Shown piece after piece: positions 1 through 9,858 of a stretch of DNA of 64,000 bases. Within the stretch, counting starts at the first letter, position 1, and every line of letters begins with the position of its first letter. The stretch comes from Flavobacterium sp. Its GTDB lineage: Bacteria > Bacteroidota > Bacteroidia > Flavobacteriales > Flavobacteriaceae. The stretch lies in contig CP051546.1 in the NCBI GenBank assembly GCA_012837155.1, forward strand, positions 2,168,140 to 2,232,139, written 5' to 3'. A model generated the notes under the pieces. It saw only the letters and a list, made by a program, of their open reading frames with translations, did not search any database and was not told the DNA's origin. The position numbers and the translations under genes were made by a program.

Positions 1-1206
1 CACACATAATATTTGGTTACAAATTTAGACAATGACTTTAAATTCAACTGGTCAGAGACTTCGACAACATCCTCAATGGTTCGGTCTTTTTTTAAAATCC
101 GAATAGGCTCAGCTTCTTTGCTATACGCTTGACTTTTAATTTTACCTTTAAAATAAAATAATTGGTTTCGTCCAAAGTTAGATTCGTTTTTAGTGCAAAA
201 CGCTCCTTTAAGAGATAAAATTCTGCTGCCGACACCTTTTCATTGCCTACTTTTATTTTCAATAAATCTCTATTAATAATCATTTTACTCAGGGATGACA
301 GTATAAAATCATCTTGATTTTGCCACGATTTTAGAGCACTAATAATATCAAAATCATCTAATTGAGAAAATAAATTTAGATTTGTAGTGTCAAAAGTTTC
401 AAAGGTAATCTTGTGCTGCATAAAGAACCTTAAAGGCTCGCTACAAGGCAAAACAACTCCTTTTTGAGTCAGTTCTTTGGCACGTTTCAAAATTTTTGTC
501 AAAATCAGTTCAGCAACTAAACTTGTTTTATGCAAATAAACCTGCCAATACATCAATCGTCTTGACATTAAGAATTTTTCGACCGAATAAATTCCTTTTT
601 CTTCAATGACCAACACATCATCGACCACATTCATCATCTGAATTAATCGTTCTGAATTAACATTCCTTCTGCCACACCTGAATAAAAACTGTCTCGTTTT
701 AAATAATCCATTCGATCCATATCAAGCTGACTCGAAATCAATTGCAACATGAATTTTCTGTGATAATCGCCCTTAAAAACCTGAATAGCTAAACTTAATT
801 GTCCTTTAAATTCGGTATTCAATTGATTCATAAACAATAACGAAATAGATTCATGATGCACATCTTCAACAATGCTTTTTTCCATTGCGTGCGAAAACGG
901 CCCATGACCAATATCGTGCAATAAAATAGCAATATACAAGGCGTTTTCCTCTTCCTTAGAAACAAGAACTCCTTTAAAACGAAGGGTTTCGACCGCTTTT
1001 TGCATGATATGCATACATCCCAAAGCGTGATGAAAACGGGTGTGATTTGCGCCGGGATAAACTAAATACGACAATCCCATTTGAGAAATGCGTCGCAAAC
1101 GCTGAAAATACGGATGCTGGATTAAATCGTAAATTAAGGCATTGGGGATTGTAATAAACCCGTAAATGGGATCGTTAAATATTTTTAGCTTATTAATTTC
1201 GCTCAC
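1..1206 (-). CDS. HD-domain phosphohydrolase (dGTPase-like), 3' end beyond window
   Basis: HD-superfamily metal-dependent phosphohydrolase of the YpgQ/SAMHD1-like type found next to lpxD in many Bacteroidota; the substrate is probably a nucleotide but is not proven. The N-terminal part shows HTRFHHALG and the metal-binding HD pair in ILLHDIGHGPFSHAME. The frame breaks twice. Near 645-655, GVAEG continues as NVNSERLIQ in another frame (one A missing). Near 150, NYFI continues as FKGKIKSQAY (one T missing). The second break restores about 45 C-terminal residues that run off the window start. I place the start at the GTG at 1206, because an upstream TTG lies inside the -7 promoter box. Family confident; exact role is inference. 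Confidence 0.85.
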
Positions 1207-1227
1207 TCTATGATTTATTTTGAGGAA

Positions 1228-1257
1228 CAAATATAAGCAAAGCTAAAATGCTATCAA
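1228..1257 (-). promoter_or_regulatory. Bacteroidota-type promoter of the HD phosphohydrolase gene
   Basis: Read on the minus strand, TTG (1257-1255) is followed after exactly 19 bp by TATATTTG (1235-1228), a perfect TTG-N19-TAnnTTTG match. Transcription would begin near 1221, so translation must start downstream at the GTG at 1206. Confidence 0.7.
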
Positions 1258-1260
1258 TAA

Positions 1261-1300
1261 TAAATAGTCAAAATGATAGAAAAATCATTTTGACTATTTA
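1261..1300 (-). terminator. Hairpin downstream of folE
   Basis: A perfect 17-bp inverted repeat with a 6-nt loop (arms 1261-1277 and 1284-1300). It lies downstream of folE and just upstream of the HD gene promoter. There is no long T tract, so it may be a hairpin-only terminator or an mRNA-stabilising structure. Confidence 0.55.
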
Positions 1301-1400
1301 CTCCATATTGTATTTCGTTAGGCAATTTAAAATAACCGAATGATTTAATCTCTAGCTGCAAATCTCCTTGATTATTTTGTTAAACAAATAAACTCATTTT

Positions 1401-2015
1401 TTACTTTTCGCTTTGAAATTTTCCCGAGTAATGAGCAGTAATTGTACTGGTATTTGTGTCTTTAATGCCACGCGAAGCAACGCAAAGATGTGTTGCATCG
1501 ATAATAACGGCAACATCGTCAGATTGTAATGCTTCTTTTAAACCTTCTGCAATTTGGTTTGTTAATCGCTCTTGAACTTGTGGTCGTTTTGCATAATATT
1601 GCACTAACCGATTTATTTTTGACAGGCCAATTACCTGTCCGTTAGAGATATAAGCCACGTGAACTTTTCCAATAATTGGCACAAAATGATGTTCACAATA
1701 AGAATATAAAGTGATGTCTTTTTCAATCAGCATTTCGTTGTATTCATACTTATTTTCAAATAGTTTGGCTTCTGGTTTATTTGCTGGATTTAAACCACTA
1801 AAAACTTCTTTCACATACATCTTTGCCACTCGATATGGCGTTCCGCTTAAACTATCATCCTTTAAATCTAAACCTAAAATATGCATTATTTCTTTGAAAT
1901 GATTTTGTATCAAATCAATTTTTTGCTCGTCACTTATATCAAAAGCATGCTCTCGCATTGGGGTTTCTAATGAAGTTCCTATATGGTCTTCGCCAATTAA
2001 TTCTATTGCATTCAT
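1401..2015 (-). CDS. folE: GTP cyclohydrolase I
   Basis: Converts GTP to 7,8-dihydroneopterin triphosphate, the first step of tetrahydrofolate and pterin synthesis, in the cytoplasm. At 204 residues it is slightly shorter than the usual 220. Family signatures are visible: YCEHHFVPIIGKVHVAYI with the zinc-binding Cys and active-site His residues, the substrate-binding segment GLSKINRLV, QVQERLT, and the second zinc Cys in HLCVASRG. The reading frame is intact. The region before about residue 30 is variable in the family. It is followed by a strong hairpin. Confidence 0.97.
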   Translation of the reverse strand: MNAIELIGEDHIGTSLETPMREHAFDISDEQKIDLIQNHFKEIMHILGLDLKDDSLSGTPYRVAKMYVKEVFSGLNPANKPEAKLFENKYEYNEMLIEKDITLYSYCEHHFVPIIGKVHVAYISNGQVIGLSKINRLVQYYAKRPQVQERLTNQIAEGLKEALQSDDVAVIIDATHLCVASRGIKDTNTSTITAHYSGKFQSEK

Positions 2016-2069
2016 TTTTTAGATTTTTTAATTCCTTCATTACCCTTTCTACCATTCTGTCGCAATAAA

Positions 2070-2665
2070 TCAAATTAAATTCGAAAATATCTTCCGTCGA
2101 ATACGTTTTTCGACCTCTTTTCTCAACATTGATTTTGCTCTATTCAATCTTACTTTCACATTGGCTTCACTAATGTTTAAGGCCTCGGCAGTTTCAATAA
2201 CATTTAAACCACTAATTTCTCGCAACGAAAAAACCATTCTATAATCTATCGGGATTTGTTGCAAAGCATGCTCTATAACAAAACTCAATTCTTTATTTAT
2301 TACCGTTTTATTGGTATCTGTATGTTGTATGTTTGAAAACATGGGTGTCGATTTTTCGTTTATTTCGGCAGTAGTGATATTTTTTGAACTCCATTTTTGT
2401 TGTTTTTTATAACAATTATTGAGCATTATTTTTATAATCCAAGTTTTAAAAGTCGACCGATTTTCAAATTTGGATAAATTCATAAAAGCATCAATGTAAG
2501 TATCTTGCATTAAATCTTGCGTGTCTTCGTGGTTGTAGTTGTACGAACGTCCCACCTTGTATAAAAAGGATTGTTTCTGCGAATTATAATTTCAAATAAT
2601 TCAACTTCTCCTGCTACAATTTTTTGTACAACTTCTAAATCTGTGTATTGTTCAAATGCTTTCAT
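2070..2665 (-). CDS. RNA polymerase sigma factor, ECF (sigma-70) family
   Basis: Alternative sigma factor. Region 2 (YNYNHEDTQDLMQDTYIDAFMNLSKF, then TFKTWIIKIMLNNCY) and region 4 (QIPIDYRMVFSLREISGLNVIETAEALNISEANVKVRLNRAK) are clear. The open frame begins only at a GTG at 2555, but one T is missing from a T run near 2565. Repair joins it to the true N-terminus starting MKAFEQYTDLEVV at ATG 2665, giving about 198 residues. No anti-sigma gene is recognisable beside it; a small DoxX-like membrane protein lies upstream. Confidence 0.9.
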
Positions 2666-2685
2666 TAATGCTTTTTTTTGATAAT

Positions 2686-3070
2686 TTATGATATAAATTT
2701 AGCCATTCTTGCCATAGAAAATGCAGCAATTGCCATAACAAGGTCCCGAACTGCAATATCTACATAGCTAAAACCTGCTATAAGTGTTAAGGCAATTAAT
2801 GTTAGCCAAGCGGCAACAATATAACCGCCGATTTCTGCTTTTTTTCAAAACAATTATTCCCGCGATAATTTCAATAACTCCAACTATCATCATGAAAGTA
2901 TGCCCTGAAAACGGCAAGATACCACTAATTGTAGAACTTATATATTGCTCCCAATTCGTGAGTATGTTTGTAAATTTATCTAATCCTGCAACAATGGGCA
3001 CTAAAGCAAAAGTAAATTTTAGTAAGGTAAATGTTGGCTTGATTGCTTGTCCTAGTTTTGTTCTTTCCAT
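2686..3070 (-). CDS. DoxX-like small membrane protein
   Basis: Four-helix integral membrane protein of about 127 residues resembling the DoxX/DUF417-like families; function unknown. I start it at the ATG of MERTKLGQAI rather than an upstream TTG. Hydrophobic stretches include LLKFTFALVPIVAGL, FMMIVGVIEIIAGIIVL and, after a one-base insertion in an A run near 2840, GGYIVAAWLTLIALTLIAGF. The C-terminal half is readable only after that frameshift is repaired. It lies just upstream of the ECF sigma gene on the same strand. Confidence 0.65.
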
Positions 3071-3233
3071 TTCTTCTTTAATTTTAAAATTGTTTTTAAC
3101 CAATAGCGGCTAATACAACATTAGAGTTTGTCTAAAATAAAAAAGTTACAACTATTTATCTAAATTGGTATTTTAAATGATTTAAAGTGATGGTGATTTA
3201 GCATGGAGAGCCAACTGATGCCCCGTATTTTTA

Positions 3234-3635
3234 TTACTTTTTTCTTAATTGAAGCTCTCTCATAAACAAGAATAATGGAAAACCGAAAGCATAAGCAACA
3301 CAAACCGTCAAAAAGAGATACAACCCAATTCTTTTCATTTTTAAACGAAAGCATTCCAAGAGAATGAAAAAGGTTCCTGCAATTGTTCCTGTCCAAAAGT
3401 CAAGGGTTAAGCTTTTTGCATAATAGTTGTCTGTCCAAGTACTAGTTATAAATTCTATACTGTTAAATTCGCCTTTATGTTCCATAATACCCCGTACGGC
3501 AAAGTAAAAAGTAAGTCCACCCCCAAGTAGTGTCAGCAAAAGGTAGAAGTAATGTTTATTGTTTAATATCCAGTTCATTGCTAATGTCGTTTTATTCATT
3601 TTCAAGTCCGTTTTCGTTATTGATTTGTTATCCAA
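3234..3635 (-). CDS. DUF2834 family membrane protein
   Basis: Intact 133-residue protein with three or four hydrophobic segments (HYFYLLLTLLGGGLTFYFAV, TGTIAGTFFILLECF, GLYLFLTVCVAYAFGFPLFLF), matching the short DUF2834 membrane family of unknown function. The start may instead be the internal ATG at 3599 (MNKTTLAMNW), which fits family length better. No enzymatic motif is visible. Confidence 0.7.
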   Translation of the reverse strand: MDNKSITKTDLKMNKTTLAMNWILNNKHYFYLLLTLLGGGLTFYFAVRGIMEHKGEFNSIEFITSTWTDNYYAKSLTLDFWTGTIAGTFFILLECFRLKMKRIGLYLFLTVCVAYAFGFPLFLFMRELQLRKK

Positions 3636-3830
3636 TCGCTAGAATATGGTTTGTCAGTTTACGGGTGGTATAATATAAAACTCATGCACGACAACTCCAT
3701 AAACTGACGAAAATAGTATCAGCCTAGCCTGAACTTACGTAAGATTCAGTACGAGTTTTGTTCGTGCTGCCCACGCAAAGACAATATGACGGTGGAATTG
3801 CTGAATTTTTCACTAACAGGACTAAAAATG

Positions 3831-5087
3831 CAGGTCAAACGCATTAAAAGTTGAACAAAGATAAAAGATAATGATTATCCCAACCTGCTATTTTACGTTT
3901 TCTTCTGACGCTCTTCTTTACAGGACTAATTGTTTCATTGAGCAGTATTTTTAATGATAATTTCAAGACTGACGAAAAATTTTGTGCCGCGTTTTTATGT
4001 CTTTTTCTACTCTTATCTTCTCCAAAGGAAACGTCTAAATGCCAATGTAAATTGTTTTCAATTTTCCAATGTGAACGAACAGCATCCGCTATTTTCTTGG
4101 CATCACAAGGTAAACTTGTTATATAAAACCGAGTTGATTTCTGTGTTTTACCAGTTGATTTTATAAACCTTTCACTTTCTATTTTTGCAATAGATTGTAA
4201 TGAATTCCATTTAGTTGGATTTAATAAATGACTCAAATCATCCATCACAGTACAAGTCCTTTTTTCTACCCTTCCGCTACCAACTTCCTCGGTTATATAA
4301 ATTTTTGATTTGTCTTTTGAGGGAATCAAAAAAGCACTTTCAATATCTTGATATAATTCTTTTTGGTTTTCTTTTACCGCCAAAATATAATCTGCCTTTT
4401 GTTCAATAATCACTTCTGCTATATCTGTTTGACAACCCATTGCATCTATGGTAATAATAGCATTTTCAAGGTCTAACACTTTTAAAAGTTCTGGGATTGC
4501 CGTAATTTCATTTGATTTCTCTTCTGTTTTAATTTGACCTAAAAAGATTTCGTTTTCTGTAGAAAAAGCACTTACCAAATGAATGGCAGACTTCAATCCA
4601 GATTGCTTAGAACCTCGAACTGTTTTGCCGTCAATTGCCACGACACCCTTGTAATGGTTAGATATTGATTTAATCCAAGACACGAAATGTTCTTCGAAAA
4701 AAGAGGGTTTTAGCAAAGAGAAAAAAACGATTAAACGTGTCGTGAGAAGGAATCCCGTTTTCTAAATCTAAGATAGTTTCCAAAAACTCACGCTTAACAA
4801 TGCCGTAATCTTCAATTTCTTCCCAAGTTTCTGCCCCGCATATGACGGCAAGTATGGTTATGAAAACAATATTTTCCGAAGGGTGTAATTTTTTTCTGTT
4901 CAATCTAAAGTCTGGAATAGTTTGAGCAAATATAAACAATTTGTTTTTTAATTTCATATTAAGCATCTGATTATCAGATAAATATACAAAATTTAATTTG
5001 CTAAAACAAATTTAATTCGTTGTATTTCAGATGGTTATATTAAAAAAATCATTTTAAAATTTAATGGTTTTTAATGCGTTTGACCTG
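3831..5087 (-). mobile_element. ISAs1-family insertion sequence with intact ends and 9-bp target duplication
   Basis: A complete 1257-bp element. Terminal inverted repeats of at least 19 bp read CAGGTCAAACGCATTAAAA at 3831-3849 and its complement at 5069-5087. The target duplication CTAAAAATG occurs directly outside both ends (3822-3830 and 5088-5096), showing a recent, undisturbed insertion. The transposase fills almost the whole element. Confidence 0.93.
3844..4966 (-). CDS. ISAs1-family transposase (frameshifted)
   Basis: DDE transposase. The N-terminal part has LNRKKLHPSENIVFITILAVICGAETW. The catalytic region shows VVAIDGKTVRGS, an Asp in ITIDAMGCQ, and the family-typical C-terminus SHWKIENNLHWHLDVSFGED with the Glu of the triad. 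Two overlapping frames join near 4710: HDTFNRFF continues as SLLKPSFFEEHF if one T of a seven-T run is removed. About 370 residues after repair. Whether the shift is real or a sequencing error cannot be settled here. Confidence 0.9.
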
Positions 5088-5152
5088 CTAAAAATGAGTT
5101 ACAAATCTATTTTAGGATTATATAAATATGTAAACTTCAGGACGAGACACTT

Positions 5153-5308
5153 TTATTTTGTTGCTAATTTTACACGTCTTTCTTCGTAATATTTTTTTAA
5201 TTCGTCAAAATTCATATCTTTAATTTCGATACTTATTTGGTCACGAACTTCACGCATAAATTTCACAACTTTAAAACCTTTGATTGCTTTTTCTTTAGTT
5301 TTACTCAT
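5153..5308 (-). CDS. Small putative antitoxin of the PIN pair
   Basis: A 51-residue protein beginning MSKTKEKAIKGFKVV. It contains VKFMREVRDQISIEI and ELKKYYEERR, the pattern of the short antitoxins that accompany Bacteroidota PIN toxins. It lies 59 bp downstream of the PIN gene on the same strand. The order toxin-then-antitoxin is the reverse of classical vapBC. Identification rests on size, charge and neighbourhood. Confidence 0.6.
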   Translation of the reverse strand: MSKTKEKAIKGFKVVKFMREVRDQISIEIKDMNFDELKKYYEERRVKLATK

Positions 5309-5367
5309 CTTTTTATATTTTAATTTTGGAAATACTTTGTCAATTCGCCAACGCTCGGGTCGTGAAT

Positions 5368-5839
5368 CTATTCGATTTCATAATTTATAATTTCTTTTGG
5401 AGAACGAATATCTATTGTTGAATATCCCAACTTCAAATTTACAGCATTGTAACCTCTTATTCTCATTACGTTTACGATATGTTTAAAATTCCAACTTACC
5501 AAAATATCCGCATTATTGATTGTTGCTAAAGCAATGTGAAAACAATCTTCACGACTTGTTTTACCAACAACATTTTCAGCAATATATGCATCGCCTAACA
5601 TTACAGCTTCCTCTGTTAATTCAATTCTCGTTTTATTTTCGTTAGGCATCAAGCTTAACAATTCTCTTACTTTTTTTGGCCATTAATTAATTCCTCTTCT
5701 GTTACACTAGAATAAAAAACGTGAAACTCATTATTTAGAATACTATCAAAAATATTCTTGTTTCCTCTTCAAATTCAACGTCATAATAACCTCCAATTAC
5801 TGAAGTGCCAATATATAAATTAAGTTTTTTTGTTTTCAT
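5368..5839 (-). CDS. PIN-domain protein, VapC-like toxin (two frameshifts)
   Basis: PIN nuclease-fold protein of about 157 residues after repair; such proteins usually cleave RNA as VapC toxins. It starts MKTKKLNLYI at ATG 5839. The frame breaks near 5757 (T run) and near 5680 (CCC reduced to CC). Acidic residues expected in the family are seen in EEELING, REDCFHIAL and NADILVSWNF. The first catalytic Asp, normally in a DTSV context, reads Gly here (YIGTSVIGG). That is either an inactivating change or a base error. The small downstream ORF is its likely partner. Confidence 0.75.
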
Positions 5840-6334
5840 ATCACAAAAATAATCAAAATATAATTGTTTTCTGATTAAGTTTTATTTTAGATTCGAGAAT
5901 TATAATTTCAAAATGATTTAGTTTAAATTATTCAATAGAACATTCTTTTTTTTTGATTTTTTTAAGCCCTTCCCGCTAACGTCAATCTGTAAATTCCACT
6001 TAATTTCAACAAATATAACAAAATACTTATACCAAAATTAAGCTTTAAAAAGGATTAATTAGATGTTTTTAAAGGAAAAAAAGAGCGTTTTTTTAAACTA
6101 AACACATCAGCCTAAAAATGAATGGTTCTTGATACAATTTTTAGGAAAAGCAAACCGCCTTTTCTACCCAGTCTTACTAAAAATGAACTGAATTTGTCTA
6201 AAACCGAGAAATGACAGACAGCCATTATTGACTACCTCTATTATGTAACTACAAGAGCATTAGATTGATGAATACTGATTTTTGATAACTGCTTTTTTTA
6301 TTAAGAAAAAAAGAATGTTTTTTTTGATTTACAA
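5840..6334. other. Gene-free stretch before tRNA-Arg
   Basis: AT-rich DNA of about 500 bp in which I see no supportable gene or RNA. It separates the PIN gene from the tRNA promoter and may include part of the boundary of the accessory region. Confidence 0.5.
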
Positions 6335-6365
6335 TTTGCAAGGTTACCAAATTTACCTATATTTG
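6335..6365 (+). promoter_or_regulatory. Promoter of tRNA-Arg
   Basis: TTTG at 6335-6338 and TATATTTG at 6358-6365 are separated by exactly 19 bp, a perfect Bacteroidota consensus. The tRNA begins 13 bp downstream. Confidence 0.8.
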
Positions 6366-6378
6366 CACCCACAAAATA

Positions 6379-6452
6379 GGCCTCGTGGCGCAACTGAATA
6401 GCGCACTTGATTACGGCTCAAGAGGTTACTGGTTTGAATCCAGTCGAGGTCA
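6379..6452 (+). tRNA. tRNA-Arg (anticodon ACG)
   Basis: A 74-nt cloverleaf can be drawn by eye. The acceptor stem is ggcctcg/cgaggtc with one G-U pair, the D stem gcgc/gcgc, the anticodon stem cttga/tcaag around loop ttacggc (anticodon ACG, reading CGU/CGC/CGA after A-to-I editing), and the T arm ctggtttgaatccag. The discriminator base is A. CCA is not encoded. Confidence 0.95.
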
Positions 6453-6458
6453 CTTAAG

Positions 6459-6490
6459 GAGACAACTATATTATAGTTGTCTCTTTTTTT
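6459..6490 (+). terminator. Rho-independent terminator of tRNA-Arg
   Basis: 12-bp arms gagacaactata/tatagttgtctc with a minimal loop, followed by seven T residues. Confidence 0.9.
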
Positions 6491-6643
6491 ATACCCATAA
6501 AACTATATTTATCAAGACTTGACAGCCTGATATTTTATGGTTCGATTTTTTTTACAAGGAATCCTTAGCCTGTTTGAAATAAACAGACTAAAAGTGGGTT
6601 TAGTAGAGATTTAATCCAAGCTGAACGATGATTCGAAGTCCCG

Positions 6644-6808
6644 TTAAGGATATAGTTTTTTTTTCTCTTTTGGTTTATCATAATTTTTTGATACTAAATA
6701 TAGTAATTCCAAAATAATTTTAGCTTCCTTCTCATCTACCTGAATACCGTTCTTGGAAAGAATAATAACAGCTTTTTCTATTGAAACATTCTTCTCAATG
6801 AAATTCAT
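6644..6808 (-). CDS. Small hypothetical protein downstream of the recombinase
   Basis: A 54-residue ORF starting MNFIEKNVSIEKAV with a helical, charged sequence (DEKEAKIILELLYLV) and a lysine-rich tail. Its ATG overlaps the repaired stop of the serine recombinase by 14 nt, so it is probably translationally coupled to it. Small ORFs of this type commonly accompany Bacteroidota serine recombinases; function unknown. Confidence 0.55.
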   Translation of the reverse strand: MNFIEKNVSIEKAVIILSKNGIQVDEKEAKIILELLYLVSKNYDKPKEKKKLYP

Positions 6809-8281
6809 TTTTTATATTGGTTTTTCGGTTATTGTTTTTTGATAATATTTTTAAAAATGCTTGATTCAAATCTAAAGAAAGAGCTCCTGTTTTAAAATCA
6901 ATATCAGTCGGTGGAATAAGATTTACAAGATACTTTTTATCCGAGGCATCAAATTCAGAAAATCTTTGAAAGATTTCGACTAATGCTTTTTCTTCTATTT
7001 GATTTTTTTTATCAATAGCTTTTAATTTAACAACAATATCACGTGCTTCCTTTTTAAGATTTTTGGTGTTAACTTGATTCTCTTTTTTAATTCATTGTAG
7101 TCATCAATTTTTAATATTCCGGCTATAAGTAATTTTCTGCCTCGAGAAAGGATTACTCCCTCCTCTTTTATTTTCCTCTCTAATAATTTTTGAGCGTATA
7201 AATAACTTGCTTTCTGTGTCTTTATATTCTGGTCTTCTAAAATGTTCTTAAATAATTCAATTGTATTATTTGAGAGTATTAATTGTTGAAGTTTATTTTG
7301 ATAACAATCATTAAGAAAAACCGCATCTATTCTTGTTTTACAGCCATCATGACAATGATAATATGGATATTTTTTGATCTTCCTTTTGAAACACTTCCGC
7401 TAAGTTTTCGATTACAAACAGGACAGGTTAAAAAACCTCTAAGAAAAAATAATGATTGTAAATCATCTCTTTTAGCAGTAATTTTTCTTTTTGTATTAAT
7501 AACAGACTGAACCTGATTAAACAAAGTCTCAGATATCAATGGTTCGTGTAATCCTGTCACCACTTGCTCTTCACCAGAGTCAAGTTTGACCGGTATAAGC
7601 CCACAATAAACAGGATTATGCAAAATCCTGAAAAAGTGTGATCTTGAACATATTAATCCTTTATCATTAGCTATTTTCAGGATCTCAGTAATTTTGTGAT
7701 CATTCTTTGCAACTTGATAAAAAGCCCATTTTATAATTTCGGCTTCAGGCTCTTTAGTAGCGATAACTTTTTTACCATCCATTGTAGTGAAATTGATAAT
7801 CCTAAAGGTGCCTTATTAGGATGTCTGCCCATCAGCTTTGCTCGACGAATTCCGTTTGAGGTGTTTTGAGCTCTCCGGGTATTTTCTGCTTCCGGAACAG
7901 CTAAATATACAGCCAGCATAACTGTACTTTCCGGCACAGAAAAATCAATTGGCTGGTCAATAGCTTTTGCTGTTGTTTTATATTTCCGGAGCTTTCCAAT
8001 CATTTCGTAAGCATATTCAATATTGCGACTGAATCGATCCCATTTGATAAATAGTATATTTTTATCTATTCCTGATGATTTCTTTTTAATTTCTATGAAT
8101 AATTGTTTCCATTCTGGCCTATTGAAATTCTTCGCAGAGAAATCTTCACGATAAATTCCTTTGACTTCGATATCATAATATTTACAATACTTCAATAGCC
8201 TGTCCTCCTGCTCCGGTAAGGAGTAACCTTTTCTTTTTGTTCGTCCGTACTTACACGAACGTATAAATAGGCTGACTTCAT
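6795..8281 (-). CDS. Large serine recombinase (multiple frameshifts)
   Basis: Site-specific recombinase of the resolvase/invertase large-serine class, about 495 residues after repair. It starts MKSAYLYVRVSTDEQ, with the catalytic Ser in VRVSTDEQ. The resolvase domain continues with WDRFSRNIEYAYEMI. A recombinase domain follows (ITEILKIANDKGLICSRSHFFRILHNPVYCG), then a zinc ribbon (FLTCPVCNRKLSGSVSKGR ... HDGCKTRIDAVF) and a coiled-coil C-terminus rich in Lys/Glu. At least four single-base breaks occur (near 8200, 7790, 7350 and 7080). It sits close to the tRNA gene at the left side of the defence island and is its most likely integrase. Confidence 0.88.
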
Positions 8282-8564
8282 ATAACTAATATTTTTATTC
8301 CATTTGCTATTGAACATTTTAAACCCTTCAAATGATTGATTACAAGAAATCATTCCATGCGCTATTAAGTAAAACGCCATAAACAACAAAAACATATTTA
8401 ATCAACTAAAAATCAACAATATATTTTCTTACAATATTGTATTGATACATTTTAATTTATATATTTAAACAGCATAACTATATCAATTTAAACATCCATG
8501 AAGATTAAATTAAATATCACGTATTAAATTAAGCCATAAAAAATGCTTTTAAATAGAATATAAA
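8282..8564. other. Divergent intergenic region, recombinase/DUF4238
   Basis: 283 bp of very AT-rich DNA between the divergently transcribed recombinase and DUF4238 gene. It contains the 10-bp palindrome acaatattgt. It probably holds both promoters and perhaps a recombination site, but no site can be defined from one sequence. Confidence 0.4.
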
Positions 8565-9671
8565 ATGGTACAGAAAAAAAAGCAGATTCCGAAAATCCAG
8601 CATTTCGTTCCACAATTTTTCCAGCGTTTCTTCTCTTTTGAAAATAATGGAAAAACTATTGGCATGTTTGAGACCAATAGAAATGTTTTTAAAAGTCATG
8701 TAAAAATATCCTCGCATCTAGGCAAAAAATACTTTTATGGACGTGATGGGGAGCTTGAAGAGTGGCTTGCAAAGCTCGAATCAGATTCTGCACCAATCTT
8801 TAGAGAAATCTGGGAAAAAGAAAAACTGCCTATTCCACGAAGTACCAATCATTTTAAAATACTGCATTTTCTTATTGTTTTGGATATTCGAAATCCCATC
8901 CATTTTAAAATTCTAAAAAATTTTGAACAAAAACTTCTAAATACTAAGTCCAAAATAAGTGAAGGCAATATCTCTGCCAATATGATACCTGGATTACAGG
9001 AACAACAATCCGATAAGGGAAAACTAAGATCATTAAAGTCTGCAGAATTGCTGGTCCCTGATCTTTTAAACCTGAAATATAAACTCATTAAAAATAAAAC
9101 CTCAAATCCTTTTATTATTTCAGATAATCCGCTTATCATGTACAACCAGTTTTTAGAAAAAGAAACTGGAAATTTGGCAGCCAAAGAGATTTTGGATTAA
9201 AAGGACTGCAGCTGTTCCTGCCGCTAAATGATTCGTATATGTTAGCTATATATGATTCTGATATCTATAAACTAGGAAATAAAAAGAGAATATAGTATCG
9301 ATAGATGATAAAAGAGTATTGACCAGCTTAATCTCCTGCAATTTCTCAATTCCGAGTCTACAGTTAATTTCAATCACAAAGCTTCTGAGCATTATATCAG
9401 AACTCTCCAAGAAAAATCGAAAAAGTATAAAAAAGCCAATGATGACTTTATAAATGTGCACGAAATAAAAGTTCCGAAAGATAATGATAACCTTACAGCG
9501 CAAATGATAGAAATGGGTGTTTCAGATTTGAATATTAGGCTAACTCTTCAGAAATTAAATTTTATCTCAAAATCTTGTGCAGTTAAAATGAATACGGTTC
9601 AAGATCAATATAGAGAGAATGTCAAATACAAAGCATACACTTACCAAGTATATACAATTACAACGGTTTAG
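8565..9671 (+). CDS. DUF4238 domain protein (frameshifted)
   Basis: About 368 residues after repair. The family signature is clear: an N-terminal IQHFVPQFFQRFFSFENN, a central conserved segment, and FIISDNPLIMYNQ. DUF4238 proteins are of unknown function and are frequent in mobile and defence regions. The first frame stops at 9200. The protein continues as GLKGLQLFLPLNDSYMLAIYDSD with further breaks between 9290 and 9330, ending at 9671. No catalytic motif is assigned. It lies between the recombinase and the Pycsar-like operon. Confidence 0.75.
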
Positions 9672-9858
9672 TAAAATTTAAAATAACTATTCCAAAAAAA
9701 AATTGAAATTGAATATTAACATGTATCCATTATGTGAACCATATATAGTTGTAGAAGACTACATCTATATTACAAGCTTTCTGTCCTTTATAAATAAAAA
9801 TTTTACAGATTTCTTTTTTCAGATGTAGAACCTTTAAATTCAATTAACTTTACGAAAT

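Noticed and set aside
1261-1300. Hairpin as an operator of the HD gene
   Set aside because: It lies just upstream of the -33 element of that gene but also directly after folE. Its long perfect stem fits a transcript end better, though an operator role cannot be excluded.
3160-3396. 78-residue minus-strand ORF
   Set aside because: Overlaps the DUF2834 gene in another frame and has no family features.
6379-6452. tRNA 3' end as the attachment site of the island
   Set aside because: I found no second copy of the tRNA 3' segment at the right side, and large serine recombinases usually do not use tRNA genes.
8192-8395. 67-residue ORF reading upstream of the recombinase
   Set aside because: Only its last part is real recombinase N-terminus. 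The extension before MKSAYLYVRVS is non-coding.
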